A DNA stretch of 64,000 nucleotides from Microthyrium microscopicum (GCA_010405405.1 MU004236.1:1184070-1248069), one strand, 5' to 3'; shown: positions 35,157-46,909, counted from the first letter of the stretch. The notes: generated by a model from the letters alone, not told the origin. Made by a program: numbers and translations.

Positions 35157-37847
35157 ATGGGCTCTACGGGCCGTCATTGCTACATGACGCTCGTCATGAG
35201 CGATTCCTATCTACCTGGAGCTATGGTACTCGGTCATTCCTTGAAAGACGCGGGTGCTACGAAGGATTTGGTCGCCTTGGTCACTCTCGAAACGCTGTCG
35301 ATTGATACTCTTGACGAGCTCAAGGTTCGTGTTGCAATTTCTGCTACATTCAAGGACTAACAAATCCGTCTAGACGCTCTACGAAATAGTACCTGTCGCC
35401 AGGATACCTAATACACGGCCCGCTAATCTCTACCTCATGGGCAGACCCGATCTGCTATATGCCTTTACAAAAATCGGTCTTTGGCGGCAAACCCAGTATT
35501 CCAAGATTGTCTACATGGACGCTGACATGGTGGCTCTTCGAAATCTAGACGATCTGTTCTATATTGATGCTGGGTTCGCTGCTGCACCCGATGTCGGATG
35601 GCCGGATGCTTTCAATTCCGGCTTGATGGTCCTCACTCCTTCCATGGGCGACTACTGGGCCCTACAATCTTTGGCATCGTCCGGAGACAGCTTTGATGGA
35701 GCTGATCAGGGATTGCTGAATCAGTATTACGAGCACAAGCCGTGGCATCGTTTGAGCTTCACGTACAATTGCACACCAAATGCGGAGTATCAATGGGAAC
35801 CAGCATACAGATACCACAAAAGCAATATCAAAGCGGTTCATTTCATTGGCAGAGATAAGCCGTGGTTTGTTGGCAGACAAGGGAAAGGTGGCAAAGGAAC
35901 TTATGGAGAGTTGATAGGAAAATGGTGGTCGGTTTATGATAAGCATTACAGAAAGGTGAGTGTTCTTGAAATAGAAACATGGATAAGATTGACAGATATA
36001 GGCACCGACTTACGTTCCCGGAAAGTCATATACTCGTTCTACAGCAGTCCAGGAGCGTGTATTTGGCGAACATGTTGATATGTACTATGGTGTTCCAGAG
36101 AATGAGAGGCTTCCTCCTCCTTCCTCCACAGATGTTGCTCCTGCAATTGCGGTCCATCAGCCACAGCAAGAAGAAAAGCAGCAACCGCCGCCAGTTGTTC
36201 CCCAACTGGTCCTCGAACAGCCAACTCCAAGTCCTGACCCGGAACCTCAGTATCAACAAGAACACCATCAACCTCCACCCCCATTTCAACCACCAGAGAT
36301 GGAATGGGATGCCACAAGGTAACTATAACACATAACATCAGGGTAGACTACTAATTCAATTCAGATCCGCTCCACCATCGAAGTCTAGACCCGAAGCTGA
36401 ATATTTCCCGACAGCTCATTATACATTTGAAGACCAGAAACGTACTTTCAAAGCTCCTCGACAGTATCCTCAGCCTCCTCCAGGTATGTGGTATGAAACA
36501 CCTACATCGAGAGCACCACAAGAAGAACCACCAAAGGCAATATTTCCGTGGGAAACCAAGCCAAACCGTCCCACAACAACGAGAGTTTTCGCGGAGGATT
36601 ATCCACCCAGCCCTCAACAAGAGATAGCCTCACCGCAGAATACAACCTGGGAAGAAAGCTCAGGAGGTATGGAGCGATATATTCGAAACATCATGTCTGC
36701 ACAGCACCCGCAGCCAAAGAAGAAGCATCTAGCAGGAGAAGAATCACCACCGGAGCGAAGAGAGTCATTGGTCATATCCGGATTTCCGGCGTTGGACGAT
36801 CGACCTAGTCTCCCGGTCACACCGGCACCTATGATGTCGAGTCACTTCTGGGGTGATGATGAGGAGTCTGCAGTTCCACCGGAAGTTCTTGCTGAGCAAA
36901 CTGAATGGGTATGTCCAAGTTGTGGATTTTCTGACAATTATCGCGCGTTTTTGCCTTCGCATTTGCACTCTGAAGCTCCCAAACCACATTCCCATGCATC
37001 CCCTGATGTCGTTGCTGCGGAATACCAGCCCAATGATATTCTTTCACCAGCTGCTGAACCTGCTGAGCCTGCTCGGCCTGATACCTTGCACCGAAGTAGC
37101 TCTTCGGCGATATCTGGGTTTTCTGATACGAGTACTGTTGTTGCACCGCTGCCGCCACACTTGAGGCCTATAGAAAAGCCAGAAGTGGTGGTCAAACCAT
37201 CCTTGCAGCGTGATCTGGAAGCAGAGCTCGAAGGGGTATCAGCAATGCAGCCAAAATCAGAGCCAGCATCAGCATCAGGGGCAAAGCTGGAGCCAGAGTC
37301 CAAGTCAGAGCCAAAGCCAGAGCCAAAGCCTGAACCGAAGCAAGAGCTCCCAGCAGAGCCAAAGCCAGAAAATCCAGAACCATTACCTCCACCAGCATGG
37401 TTAACAGCGCCACTGTAGACTGAATTTGCCATTTATGCGTCGCGCTATCAAGAGTTCATGCTAATAACATATGGTCAAAAGAATCCCGAACTCAAGCTTG
37501 AAGAGCTTCGCCGAAACTCGCTCGTCGAGGTCAATCATCTGGTCAAGCCGACGACTCTCAAGTCGCCATCGCCCCTTAGGACGGAGACATCTCCAACCTC
37601 CGCCAAAGGCCCAGCGCTCACAGAGACATCAACCGAAAAGGAAGGAAGCAGTCTAGTAGCAACCCTCGAAAGCGCTGCTGAACGCCAAAGCTCCCCACCA
37701 GCCACCACGGAGCACGCGAATCCCAAAGTTTCCTTCTCTGACCCAAAATACGTCACTTCCCCGACCAGCGACGGCTCACAAAAGAGTCCAGGAAGTTTCT
37801 CATCGGAGAATCTACACGACTCCGCAATCAGTCCAACGGAGCGCTAA
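35157..37847 (+). CDS. Glycogenin (self-glucosylating glycogen primer)
   Basis: A GT8 glycosyltransferase that self-glucosylates a tyrosine from UDP-glucose to prime glycogen. Exons 35157-35324, 35374-35955, 36002-36318 and 36365 onward are clear. The catalytic domain starts HCYMTLVMSDSYLPGAMVLG and has the metal-binding DAD of YMDADMV at residues 105-107. It continues with PDAFNSGLMVL, DGADQGLLNQYY and AVHFIGRDKPW. A Pro/Gln-rich linker follows, then conserved C-terminal patches (IFPWETKPN, MERYIRNI, PSLPVTPAP). Exon 4 then has two possible ends. A donor at 36909 splices to 37482 and continues NPELKLEELRRNSLVE (658 residues, ending 37847). Reading through instead gives WVCPSCGFSDN and a Glu-Pro-Lys repeat, ending at 37418 (706 residues). 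The first model restores the motif known to bind glycogen synthase. Confidence 0.9.
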
Positions 37848-38780
37848 ACCACACCACACCACACCACACAACACAGTCACCAACAAACCAGAAACACAAG
37901 CTCTATCCACTAATCTGCTGTCCACTTCTAGAGCCAAACACCATACTCTTTTCATTCTGTCTATATTTCCACATGCTTTGCATGCTTTGCTGTATCCTCC
38001 ATCCAAATTGTATCATAGGCGCTTTGTGCGTCCCTAATGTTCTACTAGAAAGCAACATATACCTTTGCATTTTTCATGTTGATTTTTTATTCTCTATTAA
38101 ACTCTGTTTGGGTGGGATGGGGGATTAGCGGTGGTTTGTTAATGGGTTTATTTGATGTTATGATTTCAGCATGGAGTATTGGGGGTCTTTGAGTTTTAGA
38201 AGAATATAATTTGTGATTGATTCCTTCGAATATGTTTCGAGGTTCTGTCTATGTGAGACTATTGATTGAATGTGATGTAAGTACGGAAGCTTTATCTACG
38301 TATCCTGTCTCTCGGTTTCAGGTGTTGGTTTCCTTTGATGTGGAAGGGTATGTATGCCACAATGCGCTTCCGTGCCGTCGTACACCCACTTTCGTAACGT
38401 CACCCATCACTCTCCCCCAATACATGTCTTTTGGATAATTCGACCTGTCAATGGCGTTATAATTTATATTTTGCCGGTGAGGTCCGGGACCAAAAAAGAG
38501 CTAGCAATATTCGTCCCCCTGGTTGGCTGATCCCTTCTGAAAGGTCCATAAAAAGCACGAAGGGGGAGGGAGTTGGGTGTATTGACAATTCGTAAGTGGG
38601 TGTAGTAAGTTGAGCCTAACACAGGTGATAAATACCTCTTTTGGCAAAAGCAGTAGTTAAGTCTTCAGTTGTTCATCTGCCCATCATACTTGTATGGTGA
38701 GGCGAAGGACCAAATGCATGCTCTCCTTTCGTGTGCTAGCTAGACTTTGGTTGATTTTCTAGGTCTATGAACACATACTG
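37848..38780. other. Intergenic region
   Basis: Convergent 3' flanks. A (CACAC)n-like run (ACCACACC repeated, about 37849-37875) lies just past the glycogenin stop. No gene is seen. Confidence 0.45.
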
Positions 38781-40143
38781 CTATTCTGCCTGTGGCATTT
38801 TGCCATTGTCTCCCTCCTCTTCTACTTCTTCATCCTCGCTATCTTCTGTGCCTGAATCACTTTCAAAGATATCGCTCATAGATTCTTTGGAGGTAGATTT
38901 GGCCACGGCGGAGTCTAGCTCATCGAACAAGTCCCTCTCATTCTCGGCTTGGAGGGAAGAGATAGTCGGTCCACGACTGGATCTGTCTGGAACAGCTGTC
39001 TGCTTCCCTCTGGACGATGAACTGAGGTTGGGGGCCATAGTGGAGGTGTCTGTATACTTCTGCAAAACTGATTCGATCTGCACGACTTGTCCTGGATATC
39101 GTCCTCGTTCCTAATTTAGGTTAGCTAAACCATCAAATAAGCAATCTGGTTGGATGAGAAATCACCTTTTTCCAATCTATGCTACCATCATCGCTGAGAT
39201 ATTTTGGTCGCATAGAGGCCATGAAGTCTATCATCATCGGGTCGAATTGGCCAGGTAATGGGACGTATGGGTCAATTCGATCTGGCTTTGAAAGGTACTG
39301 GCCATGGTCCTTGGATGGTAGGTAGTTGTGGATTGTCCGGCTCAGGACTCCAAATAGTTCCTTTGCCATTGGCTGAAGATAATCGAAGCCGTACCTCTTC
39401 TCCATGTCTTCCTTATCAAAGAGGTTTGCGAAGGGGTTATCTTCTGGAATCTTGCCATTCTCGACAGCCTTGAACATTTTGCTCAGGAATTTCTTCCATT
39501 TGTCTGTTGAGTTGGTGCCTTCAGTTGTAGCAGAGAGATTTTCTATAGCATCACGGTAGGCAAGCGCCGTAATCATGCGTTGCTGGAGGATGATTTGCTG
39601 GTTTAGCTCGGATATCTTGCGATGGAGGTCGGCAGTGTATGCGAATTGTTGACTGATAAGCTCTCTTAACGCGGCGACACAACTGAATGGGTCTCGTCTC
39701 TTAGCTTTCGAGCAGCCAGCAGCGAGGCAGAAAGACCAAACGTTGTCAGTGAAAGCCACCCAATGACTCCACTGCTCAGAAACGCAGTATTTGAACGAGT
39801 GTTCAGCTTGTACACGTCTCCATTGTCTTTGGAGCTCGGGGAGGATATCTTCGTGATATGCCCGGGTAGGGTTTTTCTTGGTCGCTTCCTGAAATATCCC
39901 CCAGCTTATAGCCACATAGCTCTTCGACCAGGACACTTCGCCGTAGGCACCGGTCCTGCAATTGTCTAAAAAAGTTTTCATAGCTTCTAGATGTAAGGCA
40001 ACTCTGTTTCGCCTCACATCTAAATGGGTATAGGCAACAGTACCCAATCGTAGGAAATGTTTCTTCCAATGTACCAACCTTGGTTCAAACTTTTCATTTC
40101 TGGCTATGGTCAGATATAGAGACCCTTTAGCTGTCAACACCAT
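38781..40143 (-). CDS. Hypothetical fungal protein
   Basis: I do not recognise the family. Exons 40143-39166 and 39110-38781 over a 55-bp intron give 435 residues. The body is helical and rich in Trp and charged residues (HWKKHFLRLGTVAYTHLDVR, SFKYCVSEQWSHWVAFTDNV). A central segment looks like a coiled coil (LHRKISELNQQIILQQRMIT). The C-terminal 90 residues are disordered and acidic (DSGTEDSEDEEVEEEGDNG). No signal peptide or membrane segment. An in-frame TGA lies 9 bp before the ATG at 40143, so this start is well defined unless an unseen exon splices into that gap. The next minus-strand frame (40836-40321) lies 177 bp upstream and ends at a possible donor, so the two may be parts of one gene. 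Confidence 0.68.
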
Positions 40144-40320
40144 TGATGATCACGAAGCAGATAGTCAATCACCTATCCTGCTGTAGTCGAGTAATCATTC
40201 ACACTTGAACGTGCTGAAGATAAGAAGGAGCAATCGAAGAGACCATAGACACTGGTGACTGGCAATTGCATTGAGGCAAGCCACTGGTTCTCTATTTCTC
40301 GATGAATCGACGAACAAAAC

Positions 40321-40836
40321 TTACTTTCTTGGAAACTTCTCCCACTCATCTCCAAACTGCTCTGTCATCAGCCTATCCACGTTAGGATCCACGTTGGGAT
40401 CCCGCGCCTCTTTGTCTTCGTCTTCATCGACATCGTCATTAGACTCAATGATTTTCAGTACCTCGTACAAGATGCAACAGAATGGTCCGCACTGCATCAT
40501 AGTGGACCCTTTGATTTTCATAAACTGAAGTTTTATGTAGACCTCTAGAACTGTGAGGTTAATTGCGGACTCGTGGTGAAAAGTTTTGGCAGCCTGGTGC
40601 CTCTTTGATGGAATGGCAAGATCAACAAGCCATGAATGGCTCATAATAAGATTGTCAAGTTCCACGCCAAGCTGGTATTTCATCAGTGATGGATACACAT
40701 AAATTCCAAATTCGCGTAGTTGGTAAGAGTCCAAGTTATCGGCATCAGTGGTACTCCAGAACTCGAGATCAAGACTATTGAAAGTATCGTCGGACAGAAG
40801 TGTCTGAAGAATGTCATCTTGGGCGTTGGCATCCAT
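40321..40836 (-). CDS. Hypothetical protein, possible 5' exon of the neighbouring gene
   Basis: A 171-residue frame starting MDANAQDDILQTLLSDDTFN with no recognised domain. It has a Cys-containing hydrophobic segment (MMQCGPFCCILYEVLKIIE) followed by an acidic run DDVDEDEDKEARD. The frame ends right after KFPRK, where the DNA reads AAGTAAGTTT, a consensus splice donor. A CTACAG acceptor lies near 40,187. No junction I tried keeps an open frame into the 40143-38781 protein, so I list it separately. It may be a short independent gene or an incorrectly resolved first exon. Confidence 0.5.
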   Translation of the reverse strand: MDANAQDDILQTLLSDDTFNSLDLEFWSTTDADNLDSYQLREFGIYVYPSLMKYQLGVELDNLIMSHSWLVDLAIPSKRHQAAKTFHHESAINLTVLEVYIKLQFMKIKGSTMMQCGPFCCILYEVLKIIESNDDVDEDEDKEARDPNVDPNVDRLMTEQFGDEWEKFPRK

Positions 40837-41340
40837 GCTGTGAGTGCTCGAACTCGCTTTGGCGAAGTATGATGGGCGGAGTCGCCTTGCGGAGGTTGGG
40901 CTGGATCATAGGAAATGGGCTGCCTCACGAGCTATATATATATGCGTGGACTTTGCTTTTTCCGTTACCAGCCGGCTGAAGTTGATGCTGCCCGGTAAGG
41001 CTGAGTGAAGACATCAGGACTTCATTGTCGAAGAGCTCGACGTCTACAGCTTAGACCGCATGTTTATCAGAATCGCAGGAGTACTGACGGCCACTCGCTG
41101 GATGCAGTTTTGGAAGGAATGCGCAATATCGACAAATCTAATTGTACTACATTTATGTAGGGTGCGTTATGGTCGTGAAGTATCAAGTTGGAGTTAAGTA
41201 TTTCGCCTAGTGACGCTGAGCACAGACCTTTATCTTTGAGACTCTCACCAACTTCTGCATGGTGTGCTTAATGCTATATCTCCCTCACTACATACATATA
41301 CACACCTCTTCCAAACATAGACCTTCAAAGTCCCATAGCT
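40837..41340. other. Intergenic region with divergent promoters
   Basis: Between the minus-strand orphan and the plus-strand rhodanese gene. A TATATATATA run at about 40932-40941 sits about 100 bp upstream of the orphan start and could be its TATA element. Nothing else is seen. Confidence 0.4.
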
Positions 41341-42004
41341 ATGGCTACCAGACGAACTCTCCTCGGCCCTCTGGCCACTCTGACCATCCGCTCATCAGTC
41401 CAGCCATTACCCGCACGCGTAGCGCAATTCCGCACATACACAAAGCTGTCCCGAACCATAAGAACGAGCCGGCCAAACTGTACACTCCCATACCTTCAAT
41501 CGCGCCTCAAGTCCTCAGCAACCCAAGAACCGTGGCAAGTCCTGGACTTTTCCCTTGTGGAGGCCTTCCAAGTCCGTCGCACCCCATCATAGCCCATACT
41601 TCAACTGACAAGGTCTAGGCGCAAAGCAGCAAGCAATCAAACGACAAAGGCCCACTCATAATAGGTATTTCTTCCCTCTCTCCGCTGACCCCACAGTATA
41701 CAAGCTAATATCATTCCCAGATGTTCGCGAACCCTCAGAGTACGCCGCCGGTCGCATCCCCAACTCCATCAACATCCCGGTAAACTCCTCCCCAGAATCA
41801 TGGTCCCTAGACTCCGAAGCTTTCGAAGACACATTTGGGTTTGAAAAGCCAGATTCGGAGCGCGAAGTGTTGGTGTATTGCAAGGCGGGGATACGGAGCG
41901 CGAGGGCGGCCAAGTTGGCGGTGGAGGCAGGGTATGGGAATGTGAAGGAGTATCGGGGGAGTTGGGATGATTGGGTTGCTAAGGGAGGGAAGATTGAGCA
42001 TTAA
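41341..42004 (+). CDS. Mitochondrial rhodanese (thiosulfate sulfurtransferase), Rdl-like
   Basis: A single-domain sulfurtransferase that would carry persulfide sulfur from thiosulfate or glutathione persulfide. Exons 41341-41571, 41619-41664 and 41721-42004 give 186 residues. The Arg-rich, Ser-rich N-terminus without acidic residues (MATRRTLLGPLATLTIRSSV) looks like a mitochondrial targeting peptide. The rhodanese fold starts PWQVLDFSLVEAF. It continues LIIDVREPSEYAAGRIPNSI, whose Asp is formed across the second intron. The active-site loop is VLVYCKAGIRSARAA with Cys and the CxxGxR pattern intact. The end is EYRGSWDDWVAKGG. The 46-nt middle exon is unusually small, but all three phases agree. 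Closest known types are yeast Rdl1/Rdl2 and human TSTD1. Confidence 0.9.
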
Positions 42005-42436
42005 GTTCCTAAAAGGAATGACAAATACATGATGATAGCCTTTTGTTATGTTCTATGTGGGAAGAAGGCACGATCAAGCTAGCTGGTAGACAAGGCTGCC
42101 AAGACAGGCAAGAGGCTGAGGTTGACATCAGGAATTACCTTACCTTGCACCTGATTACCTTAGAAAGCCTTTTCAAATTCTAGGCAGGATTTGACCGCTT
42201 CAGAAACCGAACTTGATGCATAATAACTGCTTCTAAATATCTGTTTATGCCCATAAGCGATACTACAAACTGCAACTGCAATTGAAGTACCCGGGTGCAC
42301 AGACAGCTAGCCCACCATGTCCAACACCAAGAAAGTAAGATGAGGTCGTAGACCTAAGAAACACAAACGATCCCACCAACTCTCCGCTGCTACACAAACT
42401 TCACCGCCCAAGGCATGCGCACGCAGCGCTCCAAAT
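42005..42436. other. Intergenic region
   Basis: Nothing beyond the 3' flank of the rhodanese gene and the probable promoter of the RNA-binding protein. Confidence 0.4.
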
Positions 42437-44891
42437 ATGCTAATTACGGACGATGAAGCTACAAAGCTTCGCGAGTGGCTACGCGCCAAACTCAGAGACA
42501 AGTTCGTCACAACCTTCGACACTCTCACCACCTACTAATTTGTGCCAGTTCTGACGCCGACCCTGAGATTCTGGCCGAATATGTTGCTGCCATGCTTCAA
42601 ACAGATGGTAGCGAAGCCGATCTGCGACGCAACTGCACTGAAAACTTGAAAGATTTTCTTCCTGATGAGGGTAGGTCAATCTGGAAGCGTCGTTATAGCT
42701 CATGCTAACAAGCTCCCAGTGGCCGCGAAGCTCGTTATTGATCTCTTTGAAGCTTTGCGCTTGAAGTCATATATGCCCGATTATGTTCCTCCTTCGACTG
42801 TGAAGCCTACCTCAATACCGAAACCTGCGCCGTCCATCAAATCCGCTTCGAATCTACGTAGTACAGCTCCATCCTTCACACCTACTGCTCCAGCACTTAA
42901 ACCTACCGCTCCATCCTTCAAACCCACCGCTCCATCCTTCAAGCCTTCTGCCGATATCTCTAACAAGCCCTCGGTCGCAGCCTCATCTGCCCGGCGTCCG
43001 CCACCTACTGGTCCATCCAACAGCACACAGATCAATTCGATCCCCGCATCCAAGAAGCGTACATACAATGAGCTCGCAAGTAGCGACCCGCAAGATGGTC
43101 AAGGACGATTGAGTTCGGCACGTCCTGTCAAGCAGACTCGTAGAACGAAGGATGCTCAACAATCGTTTGCGCCGAGCTATAATGCACCTTCAAATGCTTA
43201 TAATCCACCGAATCATGCTATGGCTACACAAGACATGTCCAACATGTCCAACATGTCGTATATGCCTCCCTTCGACTCATCCGGCATGATGCCATTTCAA
43301 CCAATGCAGTTCGGAATGGGGATGCCACAGATGCCTCCCCCGGTCCAGCAACGGTCTTCACAAACTGGCAAACGCTGTTTCGACTATGATACGAAGGGAT
43401 TCTGCGCAAAAGGAAGCACATGTCCATATGAACATGGAGAAGATCGCATTTCGGTCCCTACTGGCCCTGCTGCGGACTTGGCTATGCCAGGATTTGACCC
43501 GCAATTTCTCATGGCCATGAATAATCCCATGTTCATCCAATCCATGATGGCCATGGCGGCTGCAGCCAGCGATCCTACCATGCCACCCGTGCCAGGAAAC
43601 CGAACCTCACATCGCTCTAACAAACGGTCTGAGTTCTCAAGTACTGGCCCGATCGCTCATACCGCCAAGGACACACTCGTAGTTGAGCAGATTCCTCCAG
43701 AATACACGAATGAGGAAGCTGTCCGCGACTTCTTTTCCAAATTTGGCTCTATCGACTCCGTTCAAGTCATACCGTATCGCAATATCGCCATCGTCAAATA
43801 CTCTTCCCACACCTTCGCTCGCGCCGCTTACGAGAGTCCCAAAGTTATCTTCGACAATCGCTTCGTTAAAGTCTACTGGTTCCGCTCACACGACGAAGAA
43901 CATGTTGCGCTAGCCGCTGAAGTTCCTAAGGCTGAAACGCCAATGGAAGAAGACCCCAAGGATGTCCAAGCACGTATCGACGCTGCTCAGCTAGCCTACG
44001 AAGCCAAGCGGCTCAAAATCGACGATGCACGCGCACAAAAAGAAGAACTCCAGGCCCAAATGCGCGCCAACGCTCGCGGTCGTAAAGAACTTATAGACAA
44101 ACTCGCCCGTGTCGGCAACCATGACCTCGCCACGTCAGTTAGTCCCTCGACTGTGGGTGACGATGGTGGACCGGCGACAGATGCGGATGTGTTGCGGATG
44201 AAGTTGGCGGCACTAGAGGCTGAGGCGGAGAGAATGGGAATTGATCCGAATGATCCTTCTCAGGACTTGGACTATGGCTACTCTGAATATCGTGGCCGTG
44301 GTCGTGGACGTGGATGGCGCGGCGGATATAGTGGACGAGCGAGAGGCTATGGTGGGTTTCGAGGTGGGCGTGCTGGGCCGGCTGTATTCCGCTTGGATAA
44401 TCGGCCGAAGAAAGTGGTTGTCAATATTGCTGAGGGGTCGGACGAGGATGCGAAGTTGCGGGAGTACATGCTGCATGTGAGTTTTAAAATTTATCGTGTG
44501 GAAGCAAAAGCTAATTCAAGTAGGCATTCGAGGTCGATGCTATTACAGCACATCCCACCAAGCCAAACTGCCAGATCATTTCGTTTCGCGAGCGGTATAT
44601 GGCTGAATCGGTAACTTTATCCATCCCAATATTCATAGCACTTCTAACAGCAAGCAGTTTATCAGCGAGGCTCAATCCGCGCTTGGCAAATTGGAACTCG
44701 CATGGTTCACAGATGCAACTTCAAACGGTGCTCCACAAGAGCCTGGAGAGTCAGACCAGAACGATGCAGACATCATGATGTCCGAGGCTACCAATGGCGA
44801 CGGAGCGGACAAGGGGCAAGTCTCCAGACGGGTGGAAGAGCATGATCTAGACGTTGCAGAGGACGACGATGATGATAGGTGGATGGGCTAG
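42437..44891 (+). CDS. RBM26/RBM27-like RNA-binding protein (PWI-like, CCCH zinc finger, RRM)
   Basis: A nuclear RNA-binding protein of the RBM26/27 type (S. pombe Rmn1), linked to mRNA decay and poly(A) surveillance. Exons 42437-42501, 42549-42670, 42720-44476, 44524-44610 and 44658-44891 give 754 residues. The first 90 residues form the PWI-like helical domain (EATKLREWLRAKLRD, SDADPEILAEYVAAML, NCTENLKDFLPDEVAAKL). A Pro-rich region with tandem KPTAPSF units and an MSNMSNMS repeat follows. The CCCH finger is CFDYDTKGFCAKGSTCPYEH, spacing C-x8-C-x5-C-x3-H. The RRM reads DTLVVEQIPPEYTNEEAVRD and then NIAIVKYSSHTFARAAYESP. A coiled coil and an RGRGRGWRGG box come next. The last two short exons encode a conserved end (AITAHPTKPNCQIISF) and an acidic tail DLDVAEDDDDDRWMG. 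Confidence 0.9.
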
Positions 44892-45106
44892 AAGTTTGTC
44901 AAAAATCTTTACTCGGCCTTCTCGTAGCATTGAGCTAGGTTAGCATTATGATACCCCTGGAAAGCGTTAGCATTGTATATAGAATTGTTGTATTATGACA
45001 TTTGTGAGATGGACGTCTATTCTTGAATTCCTTCTTGTATAAACCTATTACATTAACAGACATCCCATTCGTGCCTACAATTCCCATTTTTGTGTATATC
45101 TCACCC

Positions 45107-46909
45107 TCATCGCCGTCTCTCACGCTCTCTCGCCCGCTCCCTATCACGATCACGCTCCCTCTCCCGCTCCCTAATATCCCTATCCCGTCTCTCCCTATCA
45201 CGCACCCGCCCGTCCTTCTCCATAGCTCGATGTTCAGTTCTACTGTCCACCCGCCCACCAGCACCACCATCCTCATCCTCGCTCTCCTCAACACTCTCCC
45301 ACCCATCCGCCTCCACCGTCTCAACATCATAAATCTCCTCCCTAGTCTTAAAATGCGCATCCAACGCATCCGCCTCCTCTCTTGCATCACGCACCTGCAA
45401 CACGAACCGACGAACCGCCACTAACGGACGCGTCTCCCCACCTGCACCATGTTCCGTACCACCGTTTCGTTCCATGCCATTTCGATCCACGTCACTTCGT
45501 TCCGTAGGCAAACGCGAGACATAGTCTGGCATAACACTACTCGCCTTGCCATCAGCTTCCCTCGCATGTCTTGGTACATCATGCCGTTCCGCAGTGCGGT
45601 TAAACGCGATTTTCGTAGTCATTACTTGCTCATTGGTGAGTCCTGGCCCGGCGAACGTGGCGATTCGTTGGGATGTGTAGAGATCTAGAAGATCCATGAT
45701 CGTTTCGTTGACTTCGGCGCGCGAAGAGTAGAATTTGTGATATGGGTTATCATCCGATGAGGGCAGGCCTGAATCTCCATCTGATTCTTGTTTTGTGGGT
45801 TCTTTGGTTGGGGACTCTTTGGGTATTCGGAATTGCATGTCGAAATGGCGGCCTCGGTCTAGTAATTTCATGCCCAACTCTACGCATGCGAGGGCACAGG
45901 TTTGGTGTGTGTGTTTTAGGGGTGCGAAGGTGTAGCAGAGGTCTTTGGAGATTTTGAAAACGGTGTCGAAGAGGAGGCGGTCTGGGCGGGTGATGGTGGG
46001 TAGGCGTGGGTCGATTTTGAATTCGACTTCGAGGATTTTGAGGGCGAGGTGGTTGGGGTGGGTTATGGTGAATTCGAAGAAGGAGGCTTCGATCATGGAG
46101 CGTTCCAGTTCTACTATGCGGTCTGCTGAGGGATCGAAGTACTGCTGATTGTTAGTGTCTGGTTTAGCTGAAAGGGAGGGGAATGGACTTACGTCGTCTT
46201 CGGGACTTCGTTGGTCGGCAACGGGCACGTTGACGTTGTAGGCGGCTGCTACGATTTGGTTGGGTCGTTTGGCTGTATCTTCGAGTTTGCTGGCCAGGTA
46301 GAGAGCTAGACTGACGACGTCGGCGACATGGTAGGCGTCGAGACTGTATTGTAGTCGAAAGCGGTGGAATAGCATACAAGCTGTATTCATCGTCTTGAGT
46401 GGAAGTTTCAGCGCATTGCGAACTTGCTCAATATAGCTGACTCCCTGAATCCGCCATTGCTCGTCCTTCGTGTCAGTGCCCAGCCGCAGTAGCGCTTTCT
46501 GAATCGTCTGCTCATGCACCCATTTCTGACAAACTTCCATGAAGCCAGGATGTGGTCCTACAGAATTGATATCGAAGCTAGGCGGAGGATCGTTGATGAT
46601 GGAGTTTGCAGGTTCCGTTGGTGGCGCGTCTTTGCTTTGGATGTCTCTACGTGGTGAGGATGGCGGTGGACGTCGACGCTCAATATCTTCTCGCCGAGGG
46701 CCTTCATCTCGAAGGCGCTCATCCCGACGTGGAGGTGCTTCATCTCGGCGAAAGACTTCACGACGACCTCCGCGGTCGTGAGGCGGTGGTCCTCGACCAG
46801 TTCGCGATGAGGCGCCTAGAGGCATGGCGTTGGGGCCACTGAAAGCTGGCGCGGCTCTGCGCTTTCCCTTCCCATTGTTAGTATGTCTAGCCATAATTAC
46901 AGTATCCAA
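45107..46909 (-). CDS. Cyclin of the CTK2 / cyclin K type (transcription-kinase cyclin)
   Basis: A cyclin expected to activate a CTD kinase that phosphorylates RNA polymerase II. Exons 46909-46193 and 46141-45107 over a 51-bp intron give 583 residues. The N-terminal 100 residues are Arg/Asp/Pro-rich. The first cyclin fold reads WVHEQTIQKALLRLGTDTKD, TACMLFHRFRLQYSLDAYHV and ADVVSLALYLASKLEDTAKR. The second begins RIVELERSMIEASFFEFTI and contains HTHQTCALACVELGMKLL. The tail is extremely rich in Arg-Glu and Arg-Asp pairs. The intron is a multiple of three and has no stop, and its acceptor is CAGCAG, so both retention and 3-nt alternative splicing would keep the frame. An in-frame ATG at 46894 (MARHTNN) is an alternative start. 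CTK2 is favoured over BUR2 or Ssn8 by the KLEDTAKRP box, but not certain. Confidence 0.85.
   Translation of the reverse strand: MDTVIMARHTNNGKGKRRAAPAFSGPNAMPLGASSRTGRGPPPHDRGGRREVFRRDEAPPRRDERLRDEGPRREDIERRRPPPSSPRRDIQSKDAPPTEPANSIINDPPPSFDINSVGPHPGFMEVCQKWVHEQTIQKALLRLGTDTKDEQWRIQGVSYIEQVRNALKLPLKTMNTACMLFHRFRLQYSLDAYHVADVVSLALYLASKLEDTAKRPNQIVAAAYNVNVPVADQRSPEDDVSPFPSLSAKPDTNNQQYFDPSADRIVELERSMIEASFFEFTITHPNHLALKILEVEFKIDPRLPTITRPDRLLFDTVFKISKDLCYTFAPLKHTHQTCALACVELGMKLLDRGRHFDMQFRIPKESPTKEPTKQESDGDSGLPSSDDNPYHKFYSSRAEVNETIMDLLDLYTSQRIATFAGPGLTNEQVMTTKIAFNRTAERHDVPRHAREADGKASSVMPDYVSRLPTERSDVDRNGMERNGGTEHGAGGETRPLVAVRRFVLQVRDAREEADALDAHFKTREEIYDVETVEADGWESVEESEDEDGGAGGRVDSRTEHRAMEKDGRVRDRERRDRDIRERERERDRDRERARERERRR

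Noticed and set aside
36938-37432. Minus-strand frame with long Gly/Ser/Phe repeats
   Set aside because: Antisense shadow of the Glu-Pro-Lys repeat region of glycogenin.
42781-43068. Minus-strand frame rich in DGAVGLK repeats
   Set aside because: Antisense shadow of the KPTAPSF tandem units in the RBM26/27-like gene.
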